From: Cristatella mucedo
Taxonomy: Eukaryota; Bryozoa; Phylactolaemata; Cristatellidae
Length of the DNA: 64,000 nucleotides
Assembly: GCA_009760855.2 (NCBI GenBank)
Contig: WPIO01000004.1
Location: forward strand, 6,764,501-6,828,500
Direction: 5' to 3'
Made by a program: the position numbers and the translations under genes. Each line of letters starts with the position of its first letter. Position 1 is the first letter of the stretch. Under the pieces are notes generated by a model that did no database searches, was not told the origin of the DNA, and saw only the letters and a program-made list of their open reading frames with translations. Of the stretch, positions 12,501 to 24,879 are shown piece after piece.

Positions 12501-12881
12501 TTCTGCCCTTTAAACATCGTTTCGAATTTTGCTAATAGTACTGAGAATAATACAAAACTTGCCCATCATCTCGATATGAACAAAACAAATTTCCGGGCGC
12601 TTTACATGTGTATCAAGCATAAATTGTCACAATTTGCTAGTGATTTGGTACACTGGGTCAGCAAGCACGAGCATTTAATAGTACTTTCACACAGATGGAG
12701 TGAAAGACTGAGTAGCAGTTTGGCTTTTACGTTCTTATCTAATCTTGTCAAGTCGAGGATGCCTGGATAGCGGTCAGGATTAAGTTGCAGTCTGTGGGAG
12801 AATGGAGCTAAAGACAATCGTACGAGGAAATAATGCTAGCTTGAGACACACAAGTAAATTGAGTCAGGAGAGCTTGTGTAC

Positions 12882-13025
12882 ACTGGTTTGGTCTAGTGGT
12901 CAAGTTGCACGCGCCGAACAAGGTTTCACTGAGGTCGTGGGCTCGAGCCCCGAGGCATATGTGAAGCGCCTAAATTGAGATTTAGTTCTCTTGGGGCGCT
13001 ATATAAATGAATTATATTTATATTT
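12882..13025 (+). mobile_element. SINE I, best copy
   Basis: tRNA-like head with an A-box-like TGGTCTAGTGGTCAAG at 12888 and a B-box-like GGTCGTGGGCTCGAGCCC at about 12933-12950. A tail GTGAAGCGCCTAAATTGAG...TCTCTTGGGGCGCTATA follows. The tail repeats the stem-loop layout of LINE A (AGCGCC, an inner GAGA/TCTC pairing, GGCGCT), which suggests mobilisation by the family A reverse transcriptase. It ends in a short TTATAT repeat. Confidence 0.75.
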
Positions 13026-13399
13026 ATACACGACTTAGTCTGATTAGGATTTAGTTCGGATATGTGGGCGTCAGACAACAACGTCGGACAACGTTAGACA
13101 ACATATGGATCTTAAAGTAAGCGATTAAACCTTACATTTTATTGGCTTTATGATTTGGAGCAAAATTAATTCAGCGAACATTGTTATAAAGTGACAAATT
13201 TGATTGCTATGTTTTATTAAAGTTAGCTTAATAGGTTTGCACCAGGTGCAAACGCCTTATTGTACACATCACAACACCGGCTAATGGCGACTAGCAGTAG
13301 TCAATAAGAGACACGTTAACATAGGAAAATATCTTGGCGGCAGTATCAACGTATAGAAATTCACAAGTTTTATCCCAAAAACATAAGTGCTCCTCAGGG

Positions 13400-14020
13400 T
13401 AATGCCTCCCATAGAATTTACGGTTTTAGTATCCCCAGCTGAAGCAAGAACTCAACAGATGTCCCATGTGCACTGGCTACAAGTCAAGCAATGGATTGAC
13501 TTCAAGGTTTTGTCGCTCACTTTTAGGTCACTTCATTCTTTGGCTCCAGCCTATCTCTCAGATTTACTCCCCCACCAGGCGAAGCATCGCACCATCCGCT
13601 TTTCGGAATCCAACCGTTTACCAATACCTCGTACAAACCTCAAATCCTTTGGAGAGCTGCATTTAGTTCTTATTCTCCCAAAGCCTTGAACTCCCTCCCA
13701 ACTTGCGTCACAACTTCCCCTGACTTGATGAGATTTAGAAAGAACTTAAAACCACGCCTATTTAGGACAGCATCTAGTGGGTCCCTGTGATTCGTCCTTC
13801 ATGTGCTTATGCGTGCTGACACTGTGCGTGCTGCCACTAACCACATTTGCATGCTGACCCTGTGCATGTCACCCCTAACCGTGTTATTCTTGTTGTTTAC
13901 AAAAATGAGATTAGTCACCATTTAATCGTGTTTCCCTTTGAAGCAAATGTGAAGCACCTAGAAAGAGATTGAGTTATCTGAGGGCGCTTTATAAAGTGCA
14001 CTATTATTATTATCATTATT
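13400..14020 (+). mobile_element. LINE A 3' part
   Basis: C-terminal RT-region relic: HWLQVKQWIDFKVLSLTF, HSLAPAYLSDLLPHQAK, RFSESNRLPIPRTNLKSFGE, then, frameshifted, SLPTCVTTSPDL. The 3' UTR follows (CATGTCACCCCTAACC) and then the stem-loop and an ATT repeat. The copy is 5'-truncated and broken by a frameshift near 13660. Confidence 0.85.
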
Positions 14021-15761
14021 ATATTGTGTAGAGCCTGTGATGCACAGCTGAGATGACTTGAACTCATAAAAGAAGTGGCAATCGCAACTATTGGATGCTG
14101 CCAAAAACTTACCAGACCTAAATTGAGTATAACCGTGTCTTAATTTGAAATTCACTAGCTGTACAATGGAACAAATGCAAACTGTGAAGAATGGTTAGCT
14201 CTAAATCCTGACTGGAACTTGTAATTAAAAGTAAAGTAGATGTCTGGCATGACTGATTCCGGTGTCTTTGACAACCCATATGGTAGAGCGACAGGATAGA
14301 AGTAATTGTGTTATCAGAATTTCTAGTGTGCGAGTAGAAGTTGTAGTAATTGAACCTATTGAAGGCTTCAGGGACAAAACGGTGGCTTACGAGTCATGTA
14401 TTGGGCTAGTTGTGCCGGGCAGCTGCATATCTAGCTACCCCAGATGTAGAACAGTAGGTATGGGGCGTAAGCACTAAGAGTCTTCATAGATTAAGGAATC
14501 GGCTCCGAATAAAGTTGTTTTTGGCAGACTTACAAATGGCCATTGAGTTAAAGTGACGAGCTGAGAGTGAGGAATCATTTTTGGAAATTTTAACTTACAG
14601 ACTGAAGATCTATCAACTAATCTGTCGTGCCTTGCCATTTAAGTGCTCCACAACTCCAGAGCTTCATTGGATAGTCGTTGCGTTCGATCCGTGTCAGCGA
14701 TATGGGAGTGATAGCAGCAGTTCGTGTTTAAATATCTCACAATCTTCCGGGTTTCTGTACAGCTGAACTATCATTACTCAGTTTGGATGAACTAACGAAA
14801 AGAAAACTACAAAACCTCTGCAGCTAGCGATGAATATTGAGCCAAGATTGGTCATCAGCTCGGAAGAGTTCAGTCATGCATTTCCTTAGTTTAAAAAGCT
14901 GCTCACGATTTGCGTCGGTCAATGGATGCACACGAAATTTTTTACTTTGAGCCAAATCTCGCTGAGCTGAACTGGCATGCGATTCTAACAAATATCATGG
15001 CAATGGGTTCACCATTAGCTACCACTTACATCAGCCGTTCTGTTACTTATGTCAAAGAAAGTTGGCGACAGATGTTTCTTGCTCATATAGTCCAGAAATT
15101 TGGAACTCCCACATTTCCTATGCCAAGACATAATATATCTACTGCTAACGACTGCAGCAAGTTATTTCCATCAGTCGTGAGCTGTTACTTATACTCCAAT
15201 CACTCCATTGAATCTCAAGCGACCGCCAGTCTCATTGAAGCTTCTGACTTTCTCTCTATTGGGCAATATGGTATCTTTAGTATACGGTGTCACCATCAAA
15301 GGCAAACTGGGCTCACAGTTTTCTTTAGAAAACTTCCCCAGCCTGTCTTCCTCTTGGTCATTGTGCCTGGAGTTGTACAAAGAGATAAAATACGTTGAAT
15401 TATAATTTCTGCTAGGCTTGAAGAGAACTCACAGAATTTATCTACGTATCACTTCAATGAAGAATTTTCAGACACTGACATGGATGAGATGCATACAGTT
15501 CATGGCTTTTGGTCGCCTTCAGTTTTTTGAGTTATGCTTTAATTTTATTTCACAATAATTTATAAAAGCCTAATTTAATTTTCAATAATATATGCTGAAA
15601 CTATTTAAAAACTTCCCAAACACATAGCCGATGGACTGCCAGCAAAGATTTCAGTGTCTTACAAGGATCAGTTCCTTTTAGCTTGGGCTAATTAGTTGCA
15701 GGTAGTTCGATTAGCAGCAGTTTTCATATAGCTGAATAAGTCATTGCTAAGTATCTCTTAC

Positions 15762-16198
15762 CTCGCTGAAGTATTTAAAACGAGCTAAAGTTTCACCACC
15801 ATGTGTGTCGGAAGGCAAAATACTGTACACTAAATGAGGCTTAAGATCCGGATCAGTGGCGTTCACCAATCCAACCACATAGCTTAAGCTAGCATTTTCA
15901 TAGACTTCAAAGTCATAAGCTCTTGCACTCATTGTAGGACTGGCATCGTTAACGTCTCCAATGTCGACGTAAAGGATTGAGGAGTTTGTATACTGCGGCT
16001 TTCCCCGGTCGGTTGCTGATATCCGAAGAGAGTATTTGCCTTGAGTTTCTCTGTCCAGTTCGCCTATTACTGTGATTTCTCCCGAGACACTGCTAATTTG
16101 AAACTTTTCGGACGCTCCGCTCTCGATGCGATAGTTGACTTCGTTGTTTGGCGGGAAGAGGTCATCATCCTGCGTGGAAACTTGGAAAACTATTGAAT
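15762..16198 (-). CDS. CDH23-like: Cadherin exon 15: most of EC-G and first half of EC-H
   Basis: Largest exon seen (437 nt; two bases plus 145 codons), acceptor GTTTTAG, donor GTAAGA. It encodes SIVFQVSTQDDDLFPPNNEV, FQISSVSGEITVIGELDRET, LRISATDRGKPQYTN, then DIGDVNDASPTM as the EC linker, then YDFEVYENASLSYVVGL and NATDPDLKPHLVYSILPSD. All classic EC calcium motifs of EC-G are present. The linker ends DA instead of DN. NATDPDLKPHLVYSI resembles CDH23 around EC21 (from memory). Confidence 0.96.
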
Positions 16199-17194
16199 CT
16201 AAAACGAATGATGTGGAATAGGAACTGTTTGCACCATATTTTGCCTTAAGGCAGGGTTACCTTCCTTTTTAATAGTCTAGTCATTTGTGCTTTGGGTCTC
16301 ATTACGGTCTTTAAGAGGCTTTGGGATTTCAATAGAATTGCATGCCACATTGCTGCTTGCTTGAAAAGTGCAGCATTATTTGGCTTTGTAATAGAATATT
16401 CAGTTGTACGGAGATACAATTTGTATACTAATCGAGTTCTCGCTCTTTATTGCTGCACTGTTATTTTATTGTTGTATTGCCAGATATTATGAGCTATGAG
16501 CTTCGCTACTGAACCTCGATTATTAATTGTCCGTTTTTCTTCTGGCATTGATCACTGAGCCGCTTAGGTTGTAGCAAAGATAAGCATAAAATCGTGAGCT
16601 GAGTGACTTACAATTATGCCTAAACAGAATTATCGTGTGTATAGCAACCTGGCCGCTATATAAGGCCTGGGTCTGGCTGCAGTCACTCTTTTGGGGTAAC
16701 AGTCTGCCAAAAATTAGTCAGAGAGCTGAGCCTGAGCGGCTGTAAGCATGTCATGAGTCTGATGAAAGCTATCTATTCTATCAGCCATAATGCATTAGCG
16801 AATAAATGTCATCTTCTATTATGGTGTTGCCGTTAGCAGTGCTGCAGTATATTGAACGCTGAGTCATTACTGCAATTAGCTCTAGGTCTTTGAGCATTGA
16901 GCCTAGGTTGTGCTGCTACCCGAAGTGGGGTTATTTTTAAGGAAACAACACCGTCAGTATATGTGCTTGTATCGAGGCAGCCTCTGTAATTTGTTAGCAT
17001 TGTTACGATCTCAGCTTCACGGTTTTTTGCCATGCATCAACAAGGACTAGTACAGTGCAGTTGCCCATGCTATATTTACAGCCGTAGGGTTTTAGAGCAG
17101 ATGCTACTACAGTGCAATTACAACCCATTGGTGACATATGTTTTATTGTCACTGAGCATGGCATATTGGGAACGAGTAAACCATTCGCGAGTCC

Positions 17195-17335
17195 AATAGA
17201 TTAGCAGAGGGTACCTCTGACCTGCATCACTATCTACTTCCCACCCGAAGCTAGCCATAGGATTGAAACTCGGCGTCCTAGTAGCTGGACTCGAGCCAGG
17301 ACGCTGGTGAATCACAGTGGTGCATTTGTGCAGCA
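17195..17335 (-). mobile_element. Possible tRNA-like SINE relic
   Basis: On minus, CTGGCTCGAGTCCAGC resembles a pol III B box and lies downstream of a weak A-box-like stretch. It matches neither SINE I nor SINE II well. Confidence 0.3.
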
Positions 17336-17984
17336 AGATGGGTACCAATACCCTAGTCAATTGGTGTGCGACGTTCCTAAATCTCCTAAGACAGACAGCT
17401 CCTTTTAGAATGAACGTCTGCACGCCTGTTGCAAATAAAGCGTTTCAAAGGGCTAATTAGTAAGAGTGTACAGGACATGAGTCGTTTGCTGCTTAGCAAG
17501 ACGCACAAAGAAATGCTCGAAACCGTGCTGATAGTACGAATAGATACCAGTCCATCAGTAAACGTAGTGCTTCTGCAGGCGACCGCTGATAAAAACAACC
17601 AAATGTAACACGTAAGGAAGTTTGTAGAGTCGCCAACCACGGGACAGCTTTCGGTAATATGTACACACTGCTAACCCAAGTAGGAAGAACCATTGCTGGG
17701 ACAGCCATGTGCTGCCAATGGGATCACATACAATTAAAGCCGAGAATACTGAATATCACTATTCAACCAAAACTTCCATGCATAGAAAAATCAACAGCTC
17801 TTGGATATGCTAGGGCAGGAATATTGAATAGTGTACTGTAAATCCTGTTATCAATGTAATTTTTGGCTTTCACAGCTATACAGAGAGATCAGGGCATAGT
17901 TGCACCTGTATTTCATATGACACAGAGCTGCATCTGTTCGTTGATCCCTGTATGCATTCCCGAAGAAACGTGTCTGCACCACAT

Positions 17985-18505
17985 TGCTTAATAATTTGCT
18001 AGTATCTGCACTTTCAGGTCAGTTCATTCTTTGGCTCCAGCCTATCACCCAGATCTACTCACCTACCGGGCCAAGCATCGTACCACCTGCTTTTCGGAAT
18101 CCAACTGTCTGCCAGTACCTCGCACAAACCTCAAATCCTTTGGAGACCGTACATTTAGTTCGTATGCTCCTAACGCCTGGAACTCCCTCCCGACTTGCGT
18201 CAGAACATCCCCTGACTTGACCACATTTAAAAAGAATTTTAAAACACCTATTTAGGACAGCATTTAGTGGGTTCCTGTGATTCGTCCTTAATGTGCTTAT
18301 GCGTGATGACACTGTGCATGCTGCCACTAACAAAATTTGAATGCTGACCCTTTGCATGTCACCCCTAACCATGTTATTCAAGTTGTTAATCAAGCATGAC
18401 ATTGGTCATCATTCAATCGCGTTTCCCTTTGCAGAAAATGTAAAGCGCCTAGAAAGAGATTGAGTTCCCTGAGGGCACTATATCAAGAGCGTTATTGTTA
18501 TTATG
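17985..18505 (+). mobile_element. LINE A 3' part
   Basis: Relic of the C-terminal region (FILWLQPITQIYSPT; frameshifted AKHRTTCFSESNCLPVPRTN; APNAWNSLPTCVRTSPDLTT) followed by the A-type 3' UTR, the stem-loop at 18445-18480 and a short ATT tail. 5'-truncated. Confidence 0.85.
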
Positions 18506-18779
18506 GCTCTACAGTTTTTCAAATTCAATCACGATAAAACAAACGTACTCCATCAGGAGAAACGATACTGTGAATTAGTTATCGGAAAGCTTAATGCCAA
18601 CATTGAAGCTTCCAGCATAGATCCTGCAGCAACTCAACGAAATCCAATTGTTTGGTTCCCAAGCAACTTTGTACTATTTGACCACATAAGCGTCATATTC
18701 AAGTCTGGTTACTTCATGCTTCATAGAATTTCACAAATTAGGCTATGCTAAGATGAGGAGAAACCACATTCCAGTTGGT

Positions 18780-19340
18780 CCCTGGATAGGTGCTATTCGT
18801 TATGGCCTCTGTAACACAACTTTAAGGTCTTCCGGCCCATACAATTAGGAGCTTACAGTTGATGCACAAATCTGCAGCTAGACTTCTCTGCCTTGAGCCT
18901 CTTGTTTGTACATTCACGCTACTAATCGTCTGTCTGCATTGGCATCCCATAAACAAGTGCATTGACTACAAGGTCTCGTGACAGGCGTTTCGCTTTCTCT
19001 TGCTATTGCTGATCTGTTGAAGATAGTCCACAATCAAGCTTAGCATCGTACCACCTGCTCGTCTGACTCAGGTCACTCAGCTCTTCCTCGAACCTTATCC
19101 TCAATCATTTGAAGACCACACCAACAGTTCGTATGCTCCCAAAGCCAGGAACTTGCATCCGACTGACATCACGATATTCCCTAATTAGAGGACATCTATA
19201 AAGAAGATAAACTCATTTCTTCGGTGCAGCATTCCCTGCGTCCTTCGGTTGATTTCTTTGTATGTTTATGATCGCTGGAACTGTGCATGTTAATAACACG
19301 GTGTAACCATGTTATACCAATAACCGGATTACACGTACGG
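18780..19340 (+). mobile_element. Old, degenerate LINE A
   Basis: Nucleotide-level echoes of the same region in the same order: CAAATCTGCAGCTAGACTTC, TCCTCAATCATTTGAAGACC, GTTCGTATGCTCCCAAAGCC, GAACTGTGCATG and GTGTAACCATGTTAT. No open frame survives. Confidence 0.65.
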
Positions 19341-19561
19341 TGCATGTCAACACTCGCTATGTGGTTATACTTCCTCTACTGAATATTTTAAAAGCCTTGA
19401 AAACAATCTGGCTATCAGATGGTTTCGTAGGGATATAATGACAGTAATTGTATTATTAATATACAGATTATTCAGGAGCTTAGAATAATCATCAGCATAG
19501 GTGTAATCACAGAAAAACAGTACTCCCAAAGTGTATCTCCTGAAAAAAGATAGCAGTCTAA

Positions 19562-19765
19562 GCATTTACCACCAATAGAGACAAATAAATAGTTATTAGC
19601 TAGGTTAACAGCCTCATTGTTATAGCAGTGCAGGCTTTTACTGCTGTCACCTTCTGTTGTTAGCAGTAAAGGATCACCCACTGCAGGATTTGAACTTCGG
19701 TCGGCAAAGGCAAGCATCTTACCATCTGGGCTATTACATACCTTATAAAAACAAGCTGAAAAGGT
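19562..19765 (-). mobile_element. SINE II, best copy (pol III boxes intact)
   Basis: Read on minus: TAGCCCAGATGGTAAGATGC fits the tRNA A box, and about 25 bp later AGTTCAAATCC fits the B box (consensus GGTTCRANNCC). A family-specific body follows and a tail containing GGCTGTTAACCTAGCTA. The tail recurs near 32610 and 35525, defining a family. It is not a functional tRNA gene: no cloverleaf 3' half follows the B box. Confidence 0.75.
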
Positions 19766-20244
19766 TTGCCTAGTCGATGAGAATATGAAAAGAATTTTTA
19801 AAGTTATCACTATCTCGTGACTTTGTAGGTAAAAATCTTTACGCAATCACTAATTAGAGTGGGTTTAGGTAGTGTTCTAAGCTATCGTACCAAACCAATC
19901 AAAGGCTTTTTAATCCTTCTGACGCAAAATTTCCCGCAGAGGCAGCAAAGTAATTGGCAAAAAATATTAAATATTTTGTTAGATTATTATTTGCTAACCC
20001 CTAGGATATTGTGGTGGTTGGTTTCACTTAAAATATTGGATTTTTGAAGCTATCATTCTTGCAATAAAAGAGCTCCAAGAAATGCTACATTGCATATTTA
20101 AAGGTGAACACAGTATCCAATTGATAGTTAGTTTGGAGCGTAATCAAATTTAATCATAATTTGATCACTAGCCAAATGTCCGAAAAATTCATAATGTCGT
20201 TCAATTTAAATTCATGTTTTATCTAAAGATAAAATGTAAAAAAA

Positions 20245-20382
20245 TATAATTCATTTATATAGCGCCCCAAGAGAACTTAATCTCTATTCAGGCACTTCAC
20301 ATATACCTCGGGGCTCGAGCCCACGACCTCAGCCAGACCTTGGTCGGGGCGAGCACCTTATCAGCTAGACCCAACCAAAGAT
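20245..20382 (-). mobile_element. SINE I
   Basis: Minus-oriented: TATAGCGCCCCAAGAGAACT (tail), then TACCTCGGGGCTCGAGCCCA and a head ending in GAGCACCTTATCAGCTAGACC. Close to the copies at 12882 and 55545. Confidence 0.75.
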
Positions 20383-20593
20383 GCGGTTCTCAATAAAAAA
20401 AATGCAGCTATTTCAAAATAAGTGATGCGAATGTAATAGAGTTAGATCTTTCTACAGGAATACAGTAATTGCGATTGGGGAGCTGAATTCGCTTCTTTTG
20501 CCACAGTCAGCAATTTCAGATTATTAGGTTTAAAATAGAAATTTGCTGCTATTTTAAAGGAATAAAGGTATCATGTCGTTTGTAATCTCTTAC

Positions 20594-20666
20594 CTCTGGT
20601 AACGTTTTCCTTGACTTGGACTGTTTGTGGAAGGTTCAAGAAGTATGGCTCATTATCGTTAACATC
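20594..20666 (-). CDS. CDH23-like: Cadherin exon 14: EC-F/EC-G linker
   Basis: Exon of 73 nt (24 codons plus G), acceptor ACTTCAG, donor GTAAGA. It encodes DVNDNEPYFLNLPQTVQVKE, then NVTR. This is a perfect DXNDN linker followed by the first strand and xEN motif of EC-G. The last G joins AT of exon 15 to make Asp. Confidence 0.95.
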
Positions 20667-21884
20667 CTGAAGTACAATGCTTGGATATATTACAACATAT
20701 TTGTAACAACTAGCAATTGGTAAGGCGCAATTATGATTGCAACGCATGACGAACACATAACATTAAATAAATTAATTCAGATCATTAACAGTTCTTATCA
20801 CAGTGGCTGATAATAAGCTTGTTCAACTACACCAACTAGCAGGCTACATCTTTAAATGCAACTTTAAATGTGAAAGTCTAGATAATAAAGAACTGTTTTA
20901 TGAGTAACAATGAGACCTTCACTAAATCTAACGTAAAGGTAAAAATAAATTATAAATACCCTCAATCTAGCTGAGATAATAAGATAAATTTTAAGAAATT
21001 GCTGTTTAAATAATTGCATTCTATTAAAACGATTCTCCACAAGGCGTTTGTCAATAAAACCAGTGAACTTATGGTTAAGAGCACAATCTACTGTAGCGAT
21101 TCAATAAAGTGCGTGATGGTCAGGATTAGACCAAAGGCAAAACTGTTTTTTGTACTACCATCAAGCACCTAATTACTGCTGTGATGACCGAGCGACTCTC
21201 AGGTTCTTGAATTATTACGTACTACTAAAGTTTCAAGTATCTGTATCTGCGATTTTGACAGCATTAGTGGGAGGGTAAGAATGAAAAAATTTGCTTGAGA
21301 ATCCTGGAAAAGATGGCAGCACTGCGTTCATTTCTAGCATAAGGTCAGAAATAGGTATTTGGTACAGCTATGCTCGAAGAAAACACTCGAAAGCTTAAAG
21401 TGTCGTTTACACACTATTTTGGTTAAATATGTAGGTTCAGTTTGAGTATTGCAAAACAAAAGTTCTTTTAATGTGCCATATGTCTCGCATAAAAATATCC
21501 ATATGTTCAAGAGTTTGAGTCTTATTATGCTTGGATGTAGCTCATATTTTATGTGTCTAATACGCTGAGCCTCTGTGAAGAGAACTGGCCTTGAGAAATA
21601 ACAAAATAACCCTCTGGTAACACATTCTGAATCTAACTGAATTTATTGTCCGAAACGTGATAGCTCTTAAGTTATATTCTGAGACTATACAGAAGAATAA
21701 ATAATACAGCTGATAATATTGCTTAGTAGATCTGCATTTGTCACATGCTTACAAATTGAGCCAATGAACGCTTGCGGTGTCGGTGAATGCCAGTAAGCAA
21801 AAGTAGTGTCAAATAATGATTGATGCTACATGGTTTGGTTAGTAGGCCTCAGTAGTGGGATTTATTTTCTAAGGTGATACTTAC
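20667..21884 (-). other. Intron 13 (1.2 kb)
   Basis: AT-rich phase 0 intron; no repeat or open frame recognised. Confidence 0.8.
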
Positions 21885-22124
21885 TTCCAGGTTAATCGTC
21901 AGGATGACGGTTCTGCTCAATACCGGATTTCCCTTGTCAGATGCATGGACGTTTATCCTTATTATTGTTTCACTTGCAGCTCTATAAAACTTCTCAATGT
22001 CTAACGGTAGACTCACATTAACACTGCCGGTGGCCGAATCAATAGAGAAGTGCTCACTGAATTGGCCTGAGACACTGTACACGATTGCTGAGTTAGTGTT
22101 GTTAGGTTCGTCGTCATCCCTTGC
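21885..22124 (-). CDS. CDH23-like: Cadherin exon 13: body of EC-F
   Basis: Exon of 240 nt (80 codons, phase 0/0), acceptor CTTTCCAG, donor GTAAGT. It encodes ARDDDEPNNTNSAIVYSVSG, then FSIDSATGSVNVSLPLDIEK, then INVHASDKGNPVLSRTVILT. All EC landmarks are in order: A-x-D-D-D, Y-S-V, F-x-ID-x-x-TG, LDIE (a variant of LDRE), ASDKG. It ends at INLE just before the DVNDN of exon 14. Confidence 0.96.
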
Positions 22125-24399
22125 CTGGAAAGTGAATGTAAAATACAAAATAATGCATACATGCCACTAGAAAACTGCTGGAAAATTCCTATATAGTCTG
22201 AGGAATTTATCAGCGTGTGCTTCTTACTTGTAGTCGGCTAAAATTTTAAGGTGCTCGAAAGCATTAAAACAATAAAATCAGATCAATAGCACGCATATGA
22301 CCCGAAGGATAATCATATGTCTAAGCAGCTTTTAAGAGAATACAAAAGTAATGCTACTCACGTCGTTTGATTTGATAATTGAAGTGCAAGCAGTAAATTC
22401 ATTTTAGCAATTTTGTAGAAAGTCCATAAACAAGTTTTCTAAAAGGTTCCAATCTAACTATTTATGGAAAGTCATTTTCATTGAAGCAAATTTAGCAAAT
22501 ACGCAAAGAAAAAAATATCATATTTATCAACAGTTTCAACCTCCTTCGTTGTTCTTCTTCGTACTCTAAGAACGAGTTATGAATTAGCTATGATTCTACT
22601 CGAACAATGAAAAAGGCCGGAAAATTACTAGCCCTATATTAGCAAGTTCAAATGCCGACATTGTCACCGAAGACGACGGCTGAGGTGATCAGCATTCAAT
22701 TTGAAACTCATTCAAAAATATTGGGACTATTTCAGTGACTAAATTATTGCTCGTGTAAAGTATAGTTGAACTTCTAACGAGTAAAAATTGTAAAACCTAT
22801 CGTGCTCTTTTAAGAAAATAAACTTGATCACGCAGAGGTTATATTAAATTTGTAAAAATGTTTTTATTTCTGTGGGAATAAAAATTATTCAAATGAAACT
22901 ATAGCGTAATAGCGATCCAGGTAAAATAAAAAGTCTCCAATATAAATAAAAAATCAAGGCTTTTTTTTAAGTCTGCTACCTCCACCCGCTTTCCATGAAA
23001 GACATTTAACATTATGTTTTTACTAATTATGCTGTTATTATTATAATATAGCTGCAAACACTCTCTTTAAAACTCGTTCTTAAGTTATCAGCCAGTGCTG
23101 TTAAAACTGGAGCGTGGTGAAATCTCACGATGCATTTTATTGGAAATGGAACCTCGTTTTACCCCAGTAGATCACCTTGTAAATAGGCAGAATTCACTAA
23201 AGATAACTGAAATTATAAATAACTTGCTTTAAAAATTACGCTCTGGTGAATCCAAATGTCAACTTATTTTCATCTAGTCGTTCAAACTACAAAATGGGTA
23301 AGATGTGAATTTTGAACTCTATTTACACTTCCATCGTCAGCGATTTAAAGAAGTCGGGAAGGCAAATGTACAGTGGCTAAACATTTTCTTGATCTGTTTT
23401 TTATGCTCAAACATCTTAAATACACATTGAGTTAATGTTAAAAAACCACCAATAAAGAAAGCTGCCGGACGATGTATTAACCACTTCTGTTGCGCCCGAG
23501 TAAGTAAATTAATCGTAAATTCTCTCGACAGCCACGCTTGAAATATAATGCAAAATGCATCCCTTCTTTACAAAACATACCAGAAGTGTACACATCGTGA
23601 CAAAAATTGCTACTGGAGTTTCTTGTCCGTTGCATAATTCTCCACCAACAATCAAAGTTTTTGCGAACACCGTATTCAAAAACTAATACTGTCAAAACCT
23701 GTTAAGGCTTACTTGTTTGTTGTTTGACCGTACTTCGTACGGAATGAAGTGCCTATGGACATCAAACGCTTACCACTGGAGGACGAGTTCCCCACGCAGG
23801 TATGGGCGTTAATTATGCAGGCTGTTAGAAACTTTTTGGACAGTTACCATCGGATGTACCTTTATTGCTTTGTAATCGTCATCAAAACGCTTCATTAAAT
23901 GTTATTGCTGCTGCTAAGGTCCGTGAATTGTGCATTAACAAAAACGTACTCCGGAGCCGACGTGGATGGTGCAAGCTGAGAGCAGCTCATTTGGGATTCC
24001 TAGCATTGTCTCGAACCGCTCAGTGCGTTCTCCTCAGAGCCTTGCTTTTAATCTCTCCAACTTAGTGGTCGTCAGGACTACTATAACTCCGGCGGTCCGA
24101 CTTGTCGCTCGTCCTTAGAATCCTCACTCAATGTGATACAAATCCGGATTGAAAAGGGACGTTGATTATGAAAAAAGCCTCGACCTGCTCGCCTTGACCA
24201 AAACCTGATCAGCACACCGGATCATCAATGACACAATACCGGTGGGAATGTCTTTTTTCCAGCCCGTAGATCAATAAGCTGCCGTTATTATACGCACATC
24301 CTTTAATTTCAAGCAGTTTGCAGTCACTCGAAGCAGTCTTTTCAATCCTAAGACTGAGTTCAACCGAAAGCAAGCTACTAAAGGTGGCAGTAGTTTATA

Positions 24400-24530
24400 A
24401 TAATAATATTAATAATAATGCACTTGATAAAGCGCCCTCAGAGAACTCAATCTCTCTCTCTCTCTCTCTCTCTCTAGGTGCTTTACATATGCTGCAAGTG
24501 GAAAAGCAATTGAATGGTGATTAGTTTATC
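24400..24530 (-). mobile_element. LINE A 3' tail with CT expansion
   Basis: AATAATAATATTAATAATAA, then GCACTTGATAAAGCGCCC, then CTCAATCTCTCTC expanded to about 25 bp of CT (24451-24475), then GGTGCTTTACATATGCTGC. The microsatellite grew inside the stem-loop arm. Confidence 0.85.
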
Positions 24531-24879
24531 TACCTAAGGTCCCACGTTCTCTTTCATTTCAGACTTCTCTAGTCTCACTTCGTATCTGCGTGCAATAAAT
24601 CACTTTCCTCATGCTGGGTGGTTTTGACTCAAATTTTTAACTTATCTGACACTATCAGTACCAACTTTGTACATTGATAGACACATCGTCTCTTATAGCT
24701 CATTTGCATTGTCGTAATCACATCAAGGGTCATATACTTGACCAAATGTTCTGGTACAACTGCACACTATTATCACCAATTATCAGAAAATTCTGCTAAT
24801 CTGAAAGCATAAAGATCTCATTTAGCCTATAGTATATGGTCCCCACCTCATCAAAAATCGCCAATGAATCCCGAAACAT

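Larger units (their letters stand above)
9772..15761 (-). other. Intron 15 (6.0 kb)
   Basis: Holds LINE A fragments (12290-12500 minus; 13400-14020 plus) and a SINE I copy (12882-13025). The stretches 9772-12290 and 14021-15761 contain only short, unrecognised frames. Confidence 0.8.
16199..20593 (-). other. Intron 14 (4.4 kb)
   Basis: Holds a possible tRNA-like relic (17195-17335), two LINE A fragments (17985-18505, 18780-19340), a SINE II (19562-19765) and a SINE I (20245-20382). The stretch 16199-17190 has nothing assignable. Confidence 0.8.
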
